A program made the position numbers and the translations under genes. The notes under the pieces are model-generated. The model worked only from the letters and a program-made list of their open reading frames with translations. It was not told where the DNA came from and did no database searches. Positions 25,804 to 33,000 of a DNA stretch of 39,573 nucleotides are shown piece after piece. The stretch's first letter is position 1; the number at the start of each line of letters is the position of its first letter. The stretch comes from Proteobacteria bacterium HN_bin10 (lineage in GTDB: Bacteria; Pseudomonadota; Alphaproteobacteria; Caulobacterales; Aquidulcibacteraceae), in assembly GCA_002083515.1 (NCBI GenBank), contig LWDN01000047.1:60857-100429 (forward strand), in the 5' to 3' direction.

Positions 25804-26382
25804 TTAGATGACCTCGGCGAATTCTTTCAACTCACCAGCGGCACCGACGAGACCATTAGCCGCCAGGCGCGCTAGGTACTCCTCGGGCGAGAAGGAAGGG
25901 TTCTTGAGCGCGGCACGCGCGCGCTTGGCCGCGGACACCACGGCGCCTTCCGCCAATTCAAACAGATCGAGCACAAATTCGTCCGGATGTATCGCCTCGA
26001 CGCCGAACGGGTCGAGCGCGCTCGCGGGAAAGTCGGTGAGATTGGTGGTGACGATGAGGCTGGCGCCCGATTTGATCGCTGCGGCCAAGACGTGGCGATC
26101 GTTTGGATCAGGCAGCGAAAGCGATGCGATGAGTGGCTGGTGACCGGTGACTAGCGCGTCGGGAAAGTGCTCGTCCATCAGATCGCGCGTGCGCTGAAGC
26201 TTTGCGCGGTCGGCGTTGGCGCGCCGCGCCAGAACCGCCGAAATCCACTCAGCGTGAATCTCGGCGGTCCAGTGCGCGCGAAAGAGATCGCTTTGGCGCA
26301 AGCGCAGCAGAAAGTCGCGCAGCGTGAAGGGAAACAGCACGCAGGCGTCGTAGACGACGGCGAACCGGCGCCCGCCGATCAT
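25804..26382 (-). CDS. PIN-domain toxin (VapC-like RNase)
   Basis: This 192-residue protein has a PIN fold. The first acidic residue is in VVYDACVLFPF, further ones are in LPDPNDRHVLAAAI, and the last is in TTNLTDFPASAL. These form the metal site of PIN ribonucleases. Its ATG overlaps the stop of the upstream HTH gene, the usual antitoxin-toxin coupling. The C-terminal 50 residues (FELAEGAVVSAAKRARAALK) are helical and may contact the antitoxin. It likely cleaves RNA when released. In this setting it may stabilise the element or contribute to phage defence. Confidence 0.82.
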   Translation of the reverse strand: MIGGRRFAVVYDACVLFPFTLRDFLLRLRQSDLFRAHWTAEIHAEWISAVLARRANADRAKLQRTRDLMDEHFPDALVTGHQPLIASLSLPDPNDRHVLAAAIKSGASLIVTTNLTDFPASALDPFGVEAIHPDEFVLDLFELAEGAVVSAAKRARAALKNPSFSPEEYLARLAANGLVGAAGELKEFAEVI

Positions 26383-26822
26383 TCCTGTTCGAGTTCCTGG
26401 CCGATCGCGGCCAATTCATCGAGCGCATCGGCGCGAGCGTTTTCGCTCTGCTGCTTGTAACGCATCACTTCCTCGAACTTGATCCGGCGATGTCGGCCGG
26501 GCTTTTGGTAAGCGAGTCGGCCTTCTTCCAAAAGCTTCACCAAAGTCGGACGCGAGACATTGAGCATGTCAGCGGCTTGTTGCGTGGTCAGTTCGGCGTG
26601 CACGGGAATGAGCGTGACCGCATCGCCTCGGGCCATGTGGTCAAGGATGTCGAGCAGGAGCTGACCGGCGTCGGCTGGCAGATCGATGGCCACGCCGTGC
26701 GAGGTGAGCAGCCGGACCGGCGCGTCGTTAGCGGCCTCGTCCTGCATGCTCTTATACGCCTGGCGCGCGAGCTGGCGCTCGTCGGGCGAGGGCAATCGAA
26801 GTTTGACGACACTGGCGGGCAT
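26379..26822 (-). CDS. HTH antitoxin of the PIN toxin pair
   Basis: This 147-residue protein has a C-terminal excisionase-type HTH (ELTTQQAADMLNVSRPTLVKLLEEGRL, then KPGRHRRIKFEEVMRY). Its N-terminal helical region likely binds the toxin. The start at 26822 is favoured by GGAGG eight bases upstream; a longer frame from 26840 has no ribosome binding site. The gene precedes and overlaps the PIN gene. Three AATCGAA repeats lie just upstream and are a likely autoregulatory site. Confidence 0.82.
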   Translation of the reverse strand: MPASVVKLRLPSPDERQLARQAYKSMQDEAANDAPVRLLTSHGVAIDLPADAGQLLLDILDHMARGDAVTLIPVHAELTTQQAADMLNVSRPTLVKLLEEGRLAYQKPGRHRRIKFEEVMRYKQQSENARADALDELAAIGQELEQE

Positions 26823-26854
26823 GGGCAGGACCTCCGGCATTTCTTATTGCATAA

Positions 26855-26937
26855 AATCGAAAGAAACGCAATAATCGAACGAATCGAAAGTGAATTGGTT
26901 CCCGCCTATTGAACAAAAAGTGAAACCACTATATATG
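26855..26937. promoter_or_regulatory. Divergent control region: AATCGAA repeats and CBASS promoter candidate
   Basis: AATCGAA occurs at 26855-26861, 26873-26879 and 26882-26888, with starts 18 and 9 bp apart, just upstream of the antitoxin gene. An outer inverted pair TATTGC/GCAATA brackets the first repeat. Toward CBASS, TTGAAC (26909-26914) and TATATG (26932-26937) are 17 bp apart, a plausible promoter with a leader of roughly 70 bases. Roles are inferred from position. Confidence 0.45.
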
Positions 26938-27013
26938 GGGAGTCGTTTCGCCCCAATGCCGCTAGATGCGGTGGTTTTGCAGCCTCGTTCTGTCTCTCCC
27001 CAGGTATGATCAT

Positions 27014-28246
27014 ATGCACAACGTCCTTTCCCAGCGCGTCCCGGTCCCCAGCCTGGTCGATGAACTCCTGATCGACATCGCGGTCAGAATCCAGCTGAGC
27101 CCCACGCTGCACGCTTTGGCGGTTGAGCGCTACGGCGCGATCGCCCGCTGGCTGGAGCGCGACGGCAGTCCGCTCAGGGGCCGTCTACGGCGCCTCTACG
27201 CGCAAGGCTCGATGGCAATCGGTGCCGCGATCCGCTCGAAGGAGAACGACGATCTTTTCGACATCGACTTGATCGCCGAGATTGATTGGCCGGTCGGCAC
27301 CACGCCGATGCAGATGCTGCTGACGCTATATCAAGCCATCAAGGGCGAGCCGGGCTCACGTTACTACGGCGAGGGCATCGTCGAACTGCAGACGCGCTGC
27401 GTTACCGTGCATTACGCTGATATGCATCTCGACATCACGCCGATGTGGCGCAATCCGGCGTGGGCGGAGCGCGGTGGCTACATCGCGCACGCCAAGCTGA
27501 GCGCACCCGTGTCGCAGCATGCGCTGGTCGCGGCAAATCCGTGGGGTTTTGCGGAAGACTTCATGGCCAAGACCCCGGCCGAGCCTTGGTTCGCAGACGT
27601 GATCCTTGAGAAATCCTATGGCCGCGCGATCCGCGCCAACGCCGAGCCTGTGCCCGAGCACGAAGCGCTCTACGCGAAGGCGATGGCGGTTGTGGCGCTG
27701 CAACTGCTGAAGCGTCACATCTATCTGATCTATGAACGCAAGCCGGATGGCGCGCGCCGCCCGCCGTCCGTCTACATCGCCGAATCCGTTGCGCGCCACG
27801 CTAACCAGACCGGCGCGTTGATCGACGAACTGATCCATCAAGCCGTGCAGCTGCGCGCCCCGCTGGCGGCGGCGGCGCAAGCGGGCCAACTCATCGATGT
27901 GCGCAATCCCGCGCTCCACGAAGACAACCTCACCGACCGCTGGCCCAGCGGTCCGTTGGCGCAGCGTATCTTTATGAGCGAACTCGACCATCTGATCGCC
28001 TCGCTGATCGCCGCGAAGAACGAGACCGAGCTGCCGAAACTGCGCGCCCGCCTTGCCGCGTTGTTCGGCGAGAATGCGGTCTTGGAGGCGCTCAATAAAT
28101 ATCTTGAGCGCGCAGGCGCCGAGACCAAGCAGGGGACGTCGCGATTCCAGCCGAGAACTGCAACGGCGCTGGCCGGCCTTTCGACGGCGCGTTCGCCCGG
28201 AGTGCAATCGACGCCGGTGCGTGGCCACCGCTTTTACGGAGACTGA
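27014..28246 (+). CDS. CBASS cyclic-oligonucleotide synthase (CD-NTase)
   Basis: This 410-residue protein carries the CD-NTase active site: GS at 65-66 in LYAQGSMAIG, Asp83/Asp85 in DLFDIDLI and a third Asp140 in MHLDITPM. The family makes cyclic di- or trinucleotides after phage infection; which one cannot be told here. ATG at 27014 is taken as start because it opens directly into the conserved helical N-terminus. The protein ends in HRFYGD; type II CBASS synthases end in similar short tails used for E2-dependent conjugation. It is first in an operon with an E2-like gene and a patatin effector. Confidence 0.88.
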   Translation: MHNVLSQRVPVPSLVDELLIDIAVRIQLSPTLHALAVERYGAIARWLERDGSPLRGRLRRLYAQGSMAIGAAIRSKENDDLFDIDLIAEIDWPVGTTPMQMLLTLYQAIKGEPGSRYYGEGIVELQTRCVTVHYADMHLDITPMWRNPAWAERGGYIAHAKLSAPVSQHALVAANPWGFAEDFMAKTPAEPWFADVILEKSYGRAIRANAEPVPEHEALYAKAMAVVALQLLKRHIYLIYERKPDGARRPPSVYIAESVARHANQTGALIDELIHQAVQLRAPLAAAAQAGQLIDVRNPALHEDNLTDRWPSGPLAQRIFMSELDHLIASLIAAKNETELPKLRARLAALFGENAVLEALNKYLERAGAETKQGTSRFQPRTATALAGLSTARSPGVQSTPVRGHRFYGD

Positions 28247-28255
28247 TGCGTTTAG

Positions 28256-28906
28256 GTGCGGCCGTCGATCGAAGAACAAGGGCGCAAGCTTGCGCGCTAT
28301 CCCGGCTGGCGACCGCTTTTTCAAAGCGAGTGGTTAGGCGTGTGGCAGGGGCCTGTGCGCACGCCGCTCAAGGCCTATCAGGTACGCATCCAGTTCGTGC
28401 GCAGCGCGCGCCGCGGCGACGCGTGGATCACAAGCCGCATCAACCCTCGTGTCTGGGTAATCGAGCCGGACCTGGAACTCTATCCCGGCACGGATCGCTT
28501 GCCGCACGCATACTTCGCCGAGGCGCCGCCGGCGCAATGGCCGCTCTGTCTCTACTTCCACCCCGATCAGGAATGGACGGAAGAAGACTGGATCGCCGAC
28601 GCCATCGTGCCGTGGGCGGGCGAGTGGCTGGTGTTCTATGAAGGCTGGCTCGCCACGGGCGTCTGGTATGGCGGCGGACTGCATTTCGGCGATGAGGATT
28701 ATGTCACATGGGCGATGAGCCGCGCGCGGCCTGGGACGGCGCTCCCCGCTCAAGCGGCGTCTTGCAACAGGCGCGCCGAAAACTTGATTGGCCGGCGAAT
28801 GGGGAGTTTCGTCTCCTCAGCATTGATGGCGGCGGCATCAAGGGGCTTTTCGCCGCCGCCCTCCTTGCGCGATTGGAATCTGTGCCTCTGGCAGGACGAG
28901 GACTAG
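28256..28906 (+). CDS. E2-like (ubiquitin-conjugating-type) CBASS protein
   Basis: The first 150 residues match the E2-like proteins of short type II CBASS. RINPRVWVIEPDL, LPHAYF and the candidate catalytic Cys98 in WPLCLYFHPDQEW are followed by IADAIVPWAGEWLVFYEGWLATG and WYGGGLHF. Such proteins act on the CD-NTase C-terminus and tune its activity; no E1 or JAB protease is encoded here. The start is GTG at 28256, nine bases after the synthase stop. The domain should end near residue 150, exactly where the patatin ATG begins. The frame nevertheless stays open for 66 more codons, overlapping that gene by 199 bp. Confidence 0.82.
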   Translation: MRPSIEEQGRKLARYPGWRPLFQSEWLGVWQGPVRTPLKAYQVRIQFVRSARRGDAWITSRINPRVWVIEPDLELYPGTDRLPHAYFAEAPPAQWPLCLYFHPDQEWTEEDWIADAIVPWAGEWLVFYEGWLATGVWYGGGLHFGDEDYVTWAMSRARPGTALPAQAASCNRRAENLIGRRMGSFVSSALMAAASRGFSPPPSLRDWNLCLWQDED

Positions 28907-29769
28907 CTGGCTGCTTCGACATGATCGCTGGCACGTCGACCGGCGCCATTATCGCGCTGGCGCTCGCCACCGGCGTGCCAGCGGCCGACATCCTCGCGCT
29001 TTATCGTGAGCGCGGCGGCGAGATATTCCCGAGGAAACGCCAGTTCGGCGTGTTCGCGCCAGCTTATAAGACCGGCGTGCTCGCGCGCGAACTCGACGTC
29101 ATGTTCGGCGCGCGCCTCTTCGGCGATGTTGCCACGCGCCTTTGTATTCCCTCCGCGGACGGCCGGCACGGCGATGTCGCGGTGTTCAAGACGCCGCACC
29201 ATCCTGATTTCCGCAAAGATTGGTCGATGCGCATCACTGATGTGGCGCTCGCAAGTTCGGCCGCGCCCACCTTCTTGCGCGTGCATCAGGCGGGCGGTTA
29301 CCAATTCATCGATGGCGGCGTCTGGGCCAATAATCCGGTGATGGTGGGGATCGTCGATGCGCTCAGCTGTTATGACATCTCGCCCCGCCAGATCCGCGTA
29401 TTGAGCATCGGCGCCGGGGCGGTCAAGCCCGTGCTTGGCGCAGGGCCGCTCGCGTTTGGCGGCGCTCTGGGCTGGCTCCACCGCGGCATGCTGATCGAAA
29501 GCATGATGCATTATTCCGCACGGAACGCAGACGGCCAGGCTGGACTTTTGATCGGCCGCGATCGCCTAGTTCGGATCGAACCGCAGGGGAGGGCAGCCTC
29601 CATTCACATGACCGATCACGCCCAAGCGTCAGCGCTTCTCCCTGCGGAGGCCGAGCGTGCCGTTTCGGAGTTCGAGTCGCAGCTTGCGCCGCTGCTGGTC
29701 GCGGACCGTGCGCCGCCGCGTTTCTCTTACGGGCCTGCTGGAACGCCGGAGGTCGGTGACGTGGGCTGA
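28708..29769 (+). CDS. capV: Patatin-like phospholipase effector (CapV-type)
   Basis: This 353-residue patatin has the oxyanion motif DGGGIKG at 40-46, nucleophile Ser77 in GTSTG and catalytic Asp202 in FIDGGVWANNP. CapV effectors bind the cyclic nucleotide made by the synthase and degrade membrane phospholipids, killing the infected cell. GAGG about ten bases before ATG 28708 supports that start, although it lies inside the E2 frame; no later ATG precedes the catalytic domain. It is the last gene of the CBASS operon, facing the integrase gene. Confidence 0.88.
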   Translation: MGDEPRAAWDGAPRSSGVLQQARRKLDWPANGEFRLLSIDGGGIKGLFAAALLARLESVPLAGRGLAGCFDMIAGTSTGAIIALALATGVPAADILALYRERGGEIFPRKRQFGVFAPAYKTGVLARELDVMFGARLFGDVATRLCIPSADGRHGDVAVFKTPHHPDFRKDWSMRITDVALASSAAPTFLRVHQAGGYQFIDGGVWANNPVMVGIVDALSCYDISPRQIRVLSIGAGAVKPVLGAGPLAFGGALGWLHRGMLIESMMHYSARNADGQAGLLIGRDRLVRIEPQGRAASIHMTDHAQASALLPAEAERAVSEFESQLAPLLVADRAPPRFSYGPAGTPEVGDVG

Positions 29770-29803
29770 ACCGCACGCGGTCGCGAAAGTTGATTCCAAA
29801 CCA

Positions 29804-31072
29804 TCAGATCTTGGCTCGGTCCTGGATCGATTGGTTAGTTGTCCGCGCGCGAGTGTAGACTGCGCCGACGTGATCGAACGCAGCGCGCGTCGCCTCATCC
29901 TTTAGATGCGCATAGCGTGCGGTAACTTCCGGCCGCGAATGCCCCAAGGCCTTTTGAACGAAGGCGAGGCTGTGGCCGTCCCTGATTAGCAAGGACGCGA
30001 AAGTGTGGCGCAGATCGTGAATGCGCAGGTCCTCAAACTTGGCCCGCGCGATCACCGCCGCCCAAGCCTTTCGCGGCGTCTCCATTGGCCCCTTAAATGG
30101 GCTTGGTTTGGCGAACACCCAGTCGGTCTTGTTGGCCCGACGCTTCAATATCTCGACCGCCGCAGCATTGAGATTGATCACTTTGCGTCCGGTGCGTCCG
30201 GCCTTGTGCCGCTCCGGCTGTAGAACGATGGCTGGTCGCGAGAAGTCGATTTCGGACCAGGCCAGATCGCGCATCTCAGCTAATCGGGCGCCAGTCAGGG
30301 CGATGATCCGAAACAGGTCGGCGTGGTCCGGGCGAATCTCGGCAGCCGCCTCCATGTCGTCCAGGACTTCGAAGAAGTGCACCGCTTCCTCGTCCGTCAG
30401 GAAGCGCTCACGCAACCGGTCCGGCGGCTTGGCGGCGCGGGCCACGGGGTTGTCCTTGATCAGCTCCCGTTTGATCGCCCAGTTGAGCATGGCGCAAAGC
30501 GTGCGTGTCGCCCGGCCCACGACCTTTGGGCCGCCCCGGACGGTCGACTTGCGGCGGAAGCCTAGCTTATGGGTTCGCGCGGTCTTGAAGTTGGCGACGT
30601 CGCGCTGCCAGCGGGAAATATCGGGGGTGGTGAGCGCGTTGATGCTATAGGCGCCAAGGAGGGGCTCGACATGGCAGCGGAGGTCGCGCTCGTCTGTCTG
30701 CCAAGAGCTTTCGCGCTTTGCCGGCTTATCGATCCGACCCTCGGTCAGATAGAGCTGGATCAGTTCCGCGATCGTTGCGGCGTTCCGGCGTACTTCTTTT
30801 TCATGCTGGGGATCGCCGCCGCGGCTAGCGTCGTGCTTGGCGTCCTCGGCCGCTTTGCGTGCTTTCTCGGGGGTGAACGGACCGTAGTCCCCGATTACGA
30901 AGAGGCGCTGGCGGCGTCCGGCACGGTACTTAAGCTCGAACGTTTTGCGTCCGCTCGGGCGGACCCGAAGTCGGAAGCCTTTTACGTCGCTGTCCCAGAT
31001 GCAGTAGGTCTTATCAGCAGTCGATTCGGCGGCGTCGATGACGCGTTTGGTGAGACGTTGAGGTGCTTGCAT
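29804..31072 (-). CDS. int: Tyrosine site-specific integrase of the element
   Basis: This 422-residue phage-type integrase has an N-terminal arm-binding domain (about 5-90, DUF4102-like: KGFRLRVRPSGRKTFELKYR) and a core-binding SAM-like domain (about 100-200). Its catalytic domain shows Arg263 in TGARLAEM, His352/Arg355 in HDLRHTF, His378 in LGHSRPE and Tyr387 in RYAHL. All catalytic residues are present, so it should be active. It starts about 200 bp from the tRNA-Gly fragment, and paired decamers lie 21 bp upstream of its start. It reads away from the attachment site. Confidence 0.95.
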   Translation of the reverse strand: MQAPQRLTKRVIDAAESTADKTYCIWDSDVKGFRLRVRPSGRKTFELKYRAGRRQRLFVIGDYGPFTPEKARKAAEDAKHDASRGGDPQHEKEVRRNAATIAELIQLYLTEGRIDKPAKRESSWQTDERDLRCHVEPLLGAYSINALTTPDISRWQRDVANFKTARTHKLGFRRKSTVRGGPKVVGRATRTLCAMLNWAIKRELIKDNPVARAAKPPDRLRERFLTDEEAVHFFEVLDDMEAAAEIRPDHADLFRIIALTGARLAEMRDLAWSEIDFSRPAIVLQPERHKAGRTGRKVINLNAAAVEILKRRANKTDWVFAKPSPFKGPMETPRKAWAAVIARAKFEDLRIHDLRHTFASLLIRDGHSLAFVQKALGHSRPEVTARYAHLKDEATRAAFDHVGAVYTRARTTNQSIQDRAKI

Positions 31073-31093
31073 GGATGCGCGCCGTAAGGATTT

Positions 31094-31114
31094 TGGTCAC
31101 CACATGGTCACCAC
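31094..31114 (+). repeat. Tandem decamers (putative arm-type sites), right end
   Basis: TGGTCACCAC at 31094-31103 and 31105-31114, separated by one base, duplicates the arrangement at 72-92. The site lies between int and its attachment site, where integrase arm-binding and int autoregulation would be expected. A second tandem decamer, GTCCGGCAAC twice at 31201-31220, lies nearer the tRNA fragment and could be an accessory site. Confidence 0.55.
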
Positions 31115-31245
31115 GAGAGCGGAAATCAGCGCATACAAACGCTCACCTGCAGCAATCGCGGAGTGAGCATAACATATTGCAAAAGCAGGGAAAATGTCAC
31201 GTCCGGCAACGTCCGGCAACGCGCGAGGTTACGACCCCCAAGGCA

Positions 31246-31290
31246 TTGCCAAGGTTGGGGTCGTGAGTTCGAATCTCATCGCCCGCTCCA
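31246..31290 (+). other. tRNA-Gly(GCC) 3' fragment at attR
   Basis: From 31246 the sequence reads anticodon loop TTGCCAA, then the 3' anticodon strand, a T-arm GTGAG-TTCGAAT-CTCAT and the acceptor strand ending in CCA. The five bases before the loop do not pair with GGTTG after it, so the 5' half is missing. This is a displaced or element-supplied 3' tRNA copy, not a working gene. CGACCCC (31231-31237) and GGGGTCG could pair around the anticodon. Confidence 0.8.
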
Positions 31291-31298
31291 AGGAAATC
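31277..31298 (+). repeat. Right attachment site (attR) direct repeat
   Basis: These 22 bases equal bases 1-22 of the window. The next base differs (C here, A at the left end), which sets the outer limit of the repeat. Confidence 0.8.
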
Positions 31299-31329
31299 CA
31301 ATAAAATCAACGGCTTAATCCGAATTCGA

Positions 31330-31418
31330 GTTGGTAGCAGAGCCAACGCCAAGCCGGTTATTCACAGGCTGCTACCAGTTCGCTACCAAACTCCCCACAG
31401 TTACAAATCTGTGGATAA
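31330..31418. repeat. Arm-site-like repeats and DnaA-box-like site of an older integrase
   Basis: The core GGTAGC occurs near 31332, and its complement (GCTACC) twice near 31371-31389, 12 bp apart. TGTGGATAA follows at 31410-31418. The layout, paired repeats then a DnaA-box-like site, mirrors the left end of the element at 72-109 but with different repeat letters. It lies beside the integrase remnant, partly within its former 3' end. Confidence 0.4.
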
Positions 31419-31991
31419 GCCTGGGGCTCTGCCTCGCTTTGCGCGAGCGCGGTGACTGCCTTCTCGTGGCACCCGGCGCTTTGCTCGACTCGCACAACGT
31501 TCGTGAGCGATAGTCGCGTTCGGGTGACCGAGCGCGCGTCCCACATGATGGAGCGAGGCGCCGCCCTCCACGGCGAATGTCGCAAAGCTGTGTCGCAGAT
31601 CGTGCAGTCGCACGTCTGGAATGCTCGCCAGCACCCGCACTTTGTCCCAAGCGCGGTTGACGCCGACGAGCGGCTGGTCCCCCACCGACGAGGGGAAGAC
31701 GTGCTCTCCGCGTCGCTTCACCGCTTGCAAGATCTCCAAAGCTGGCTGTGAGAGCGCAATGAGGCGCGAGCGGTTGAGCGCGCCCATTTTGGTGCGCACC
31801 GGCGGCAACACGATCCGCGCACGATCGAGGTCCACCTCGGACCAGCGCAGAGCCACGATCTCGTTCCGGCGGGCGCCGGTCAGCATAATCAGCCGGAAGA
31901 TGTCGGCGAAGTCCTTGGTGATGACCGAAGCCGCTTGCGCCTCAGCGATCATGGTCCAGAGCCGGCTCGCTTCCTCCTCGGTGAGCGCGCG
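31401..31991 (-). pseudogene. C-terminal remnant of a second tyrosine integrase
   Basis: About 195 codons read RERALTEEEASRLW, TGARRNEIVALRWSEVD, LHDLRHSFATFAVEGG and LGHPNATIAHERCAS, the catalytic domain of a phage-type integrase. The expected ERYA appears as ERCA, so the catalytic Tyr is replaced by Cys (TAT to TGT). The rest (RAKRRVPREGSH) looks out of frame; another minus frame reads RVEQSAGCHEKAVTALA, a better integrase tail. The N-terminal half is gone, replaced in frame by a transposase. It is a relic of an older insertion at the same tRNA. Confidence 0.8.
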
Positions 31992-32900
31992 CTCTCGCAT
32001 CTGATCGGGGCGCTTCATGGCGAGCGCCTCGTGCGGGCGCTCGGTGTTGAACTCGTCGACGAAGGCGTCGAAGCGGGCTTGTTGCTGCAGGAAGTTCATT
32101 CCTGCAGGCCGCGTCGCCTCGGCCTTGAGGGTGCGGTGCATACGCTCGTGACGGCCGTTTTGTTGGGGATTTCCAGGCTTGATGCGCTCGATGTCGATGC
32201 CGAGCCTGAGCCACCAGACGGCAAGCTTGGAAAGATTGAACAATCCGTTTGGTGAAGCGAAGGGGACGCCGTTGTCGGAGCGGATCGCGTGCGGCAGGCC
32301 GCGTTCGTGGAAGAGCCTTTCGAAGGCGGAAACGGTCTGGTTTTCGCGCACGGAGTCTTGAGCTTCGCACATCAAGAGGAAGCGCGAGGCCTGGTCGGTG
32401 ACGGTGAGCGGGTAGCAATAGCGCCCATCGCCCAGTTTGAATTCGCCTTTGTAGTCAGCGCACCACAGGTCGTTGGGCTTGGCCGCTTGCGACAGCGGCG
32501 TGCCCTGGGCGCGGGTGCGCCTTCGGCCCATGCGCGCGACCAGGCCATGGCGATCGAGCACGGCGTGGACGGTGCTTTTGGCGGGCGGGCGAAGATCGCC
32601 GGGCAGGCGCCGGATCAGCAATTCGCGGATCTTGCGCGCGCCCCAATGGGGCTTGTCGCGCTTGAGACGCACGATCAGGGCTTCGACCTGGGCCGGCAGC
32701 TGGTTGGCGTAGCGGACCGGGCGGCGGCAGCGATCGGTCAGCGCGTTAAGGCCCTCATTTTTGTATCGATTGAAGATTTTGTAGCCGGTTTTGCGGGAGA
32801 CCTGGAACTCCCGGCACAGATCGGTCATCGCCTCGCCTTCGATCAGACGGGCCACGAACAAGAGACGCTCTTCCACGGCCGAACTCACTTTCCATGGCAT
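31992..32900 (-). pseudogene. Truncated IS481-family transposase fused to integrase remnant
   Basis: About 303 residues begin MPWKVSSAVEERLLFVARLI. An HTH (DLCREFQVSRKTGYKIFNRY) is followed by the rve catalytic core: NDLWCADYKGEF, AIRSDNGVPFAS and KPGNPQQNGRHERMHRTLK, giving the DDE residues. The family normally continues about 90 residues after RPHEALAMK. Here the sequence switches to integrase, giving one open frame of 499 codons (31401-32900). The chimaera is unlikely to transpose, as the far IS end is also missing. Confidence 0.85.
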
Positions 32901-32980
32901 CCACGCCTCCGCCGAAATGGCGAAAAAGCGTTACCCATGTGTCCGGTACGAAACGTCACCTATGTCTCAGGTCGCTCAGC
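31992..32980 (-). mobile_element. Partial IS481-like insertion sequence
   Basis: The upstream end is recognisable at about 32931-32980: GTTACCCATGTGTCCGGT followed by CACCTATGTCTCAGGT, repeated units typical of IS481-type ends in this group. The opposite end is lost at the fusion with the integrase remnant near 31992. The exact outer boundary beyond 32975 could not be fixed. Confidence 0.7.
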
Positions 32981-33000
32981 TAACTCGATCCGCGTGCTGA

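Larger units (their letters stand above)
1..31298. mobile_element. Integrated conjugative-type element (Tn4371/IncP-like) in tRNA-Gly
   Basis: The region is bounded by a direct repeat of at least 22 bp (1-22 and 31277-31298) that corresponds to the 3' end of a tRNA-Gly gene. A tyrosine integrase starts about 200 bp inside the right repeat. In between lie a relaxase, TraF peptidase, ArdC, an SSB-like protein, ParB and a full trbBCDEJLFGI mating-channel operon. Cargo sits at two places, between parB and traG/copG and between trbI and int. No replication initiator, ParA or TrbK was recognised, and the coupling protein looks deleted. The left boundary is at or just before the window start, so the full repeat length is not visible. 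Confidence 0.85.

Noticed and set aside
25724..25807. 27-codon frame after the HTH gene
   Set aside because: It is very short, shows no motif and may be the relic of a DUF2274-type gene; it cannot be supported as a gene.
27356..28324. 322-codon minus-strand frame
   Set aside because: It is antisense to the CD-NTase gene, with no domain features.
31201..31220. CRISPR-like or satellite repeat (GTCCGGCAAC twice)
   Set aside because: There are only two adjacent 10-bp units with no spacers. No CRISPR array exists in the window.
31246..31290. Functional tRNA-Gly gene at the right end
   Set aside because: Only the 3' portion from the anticodon loop onward is present; the bases before it cannot form the anticodon stem.
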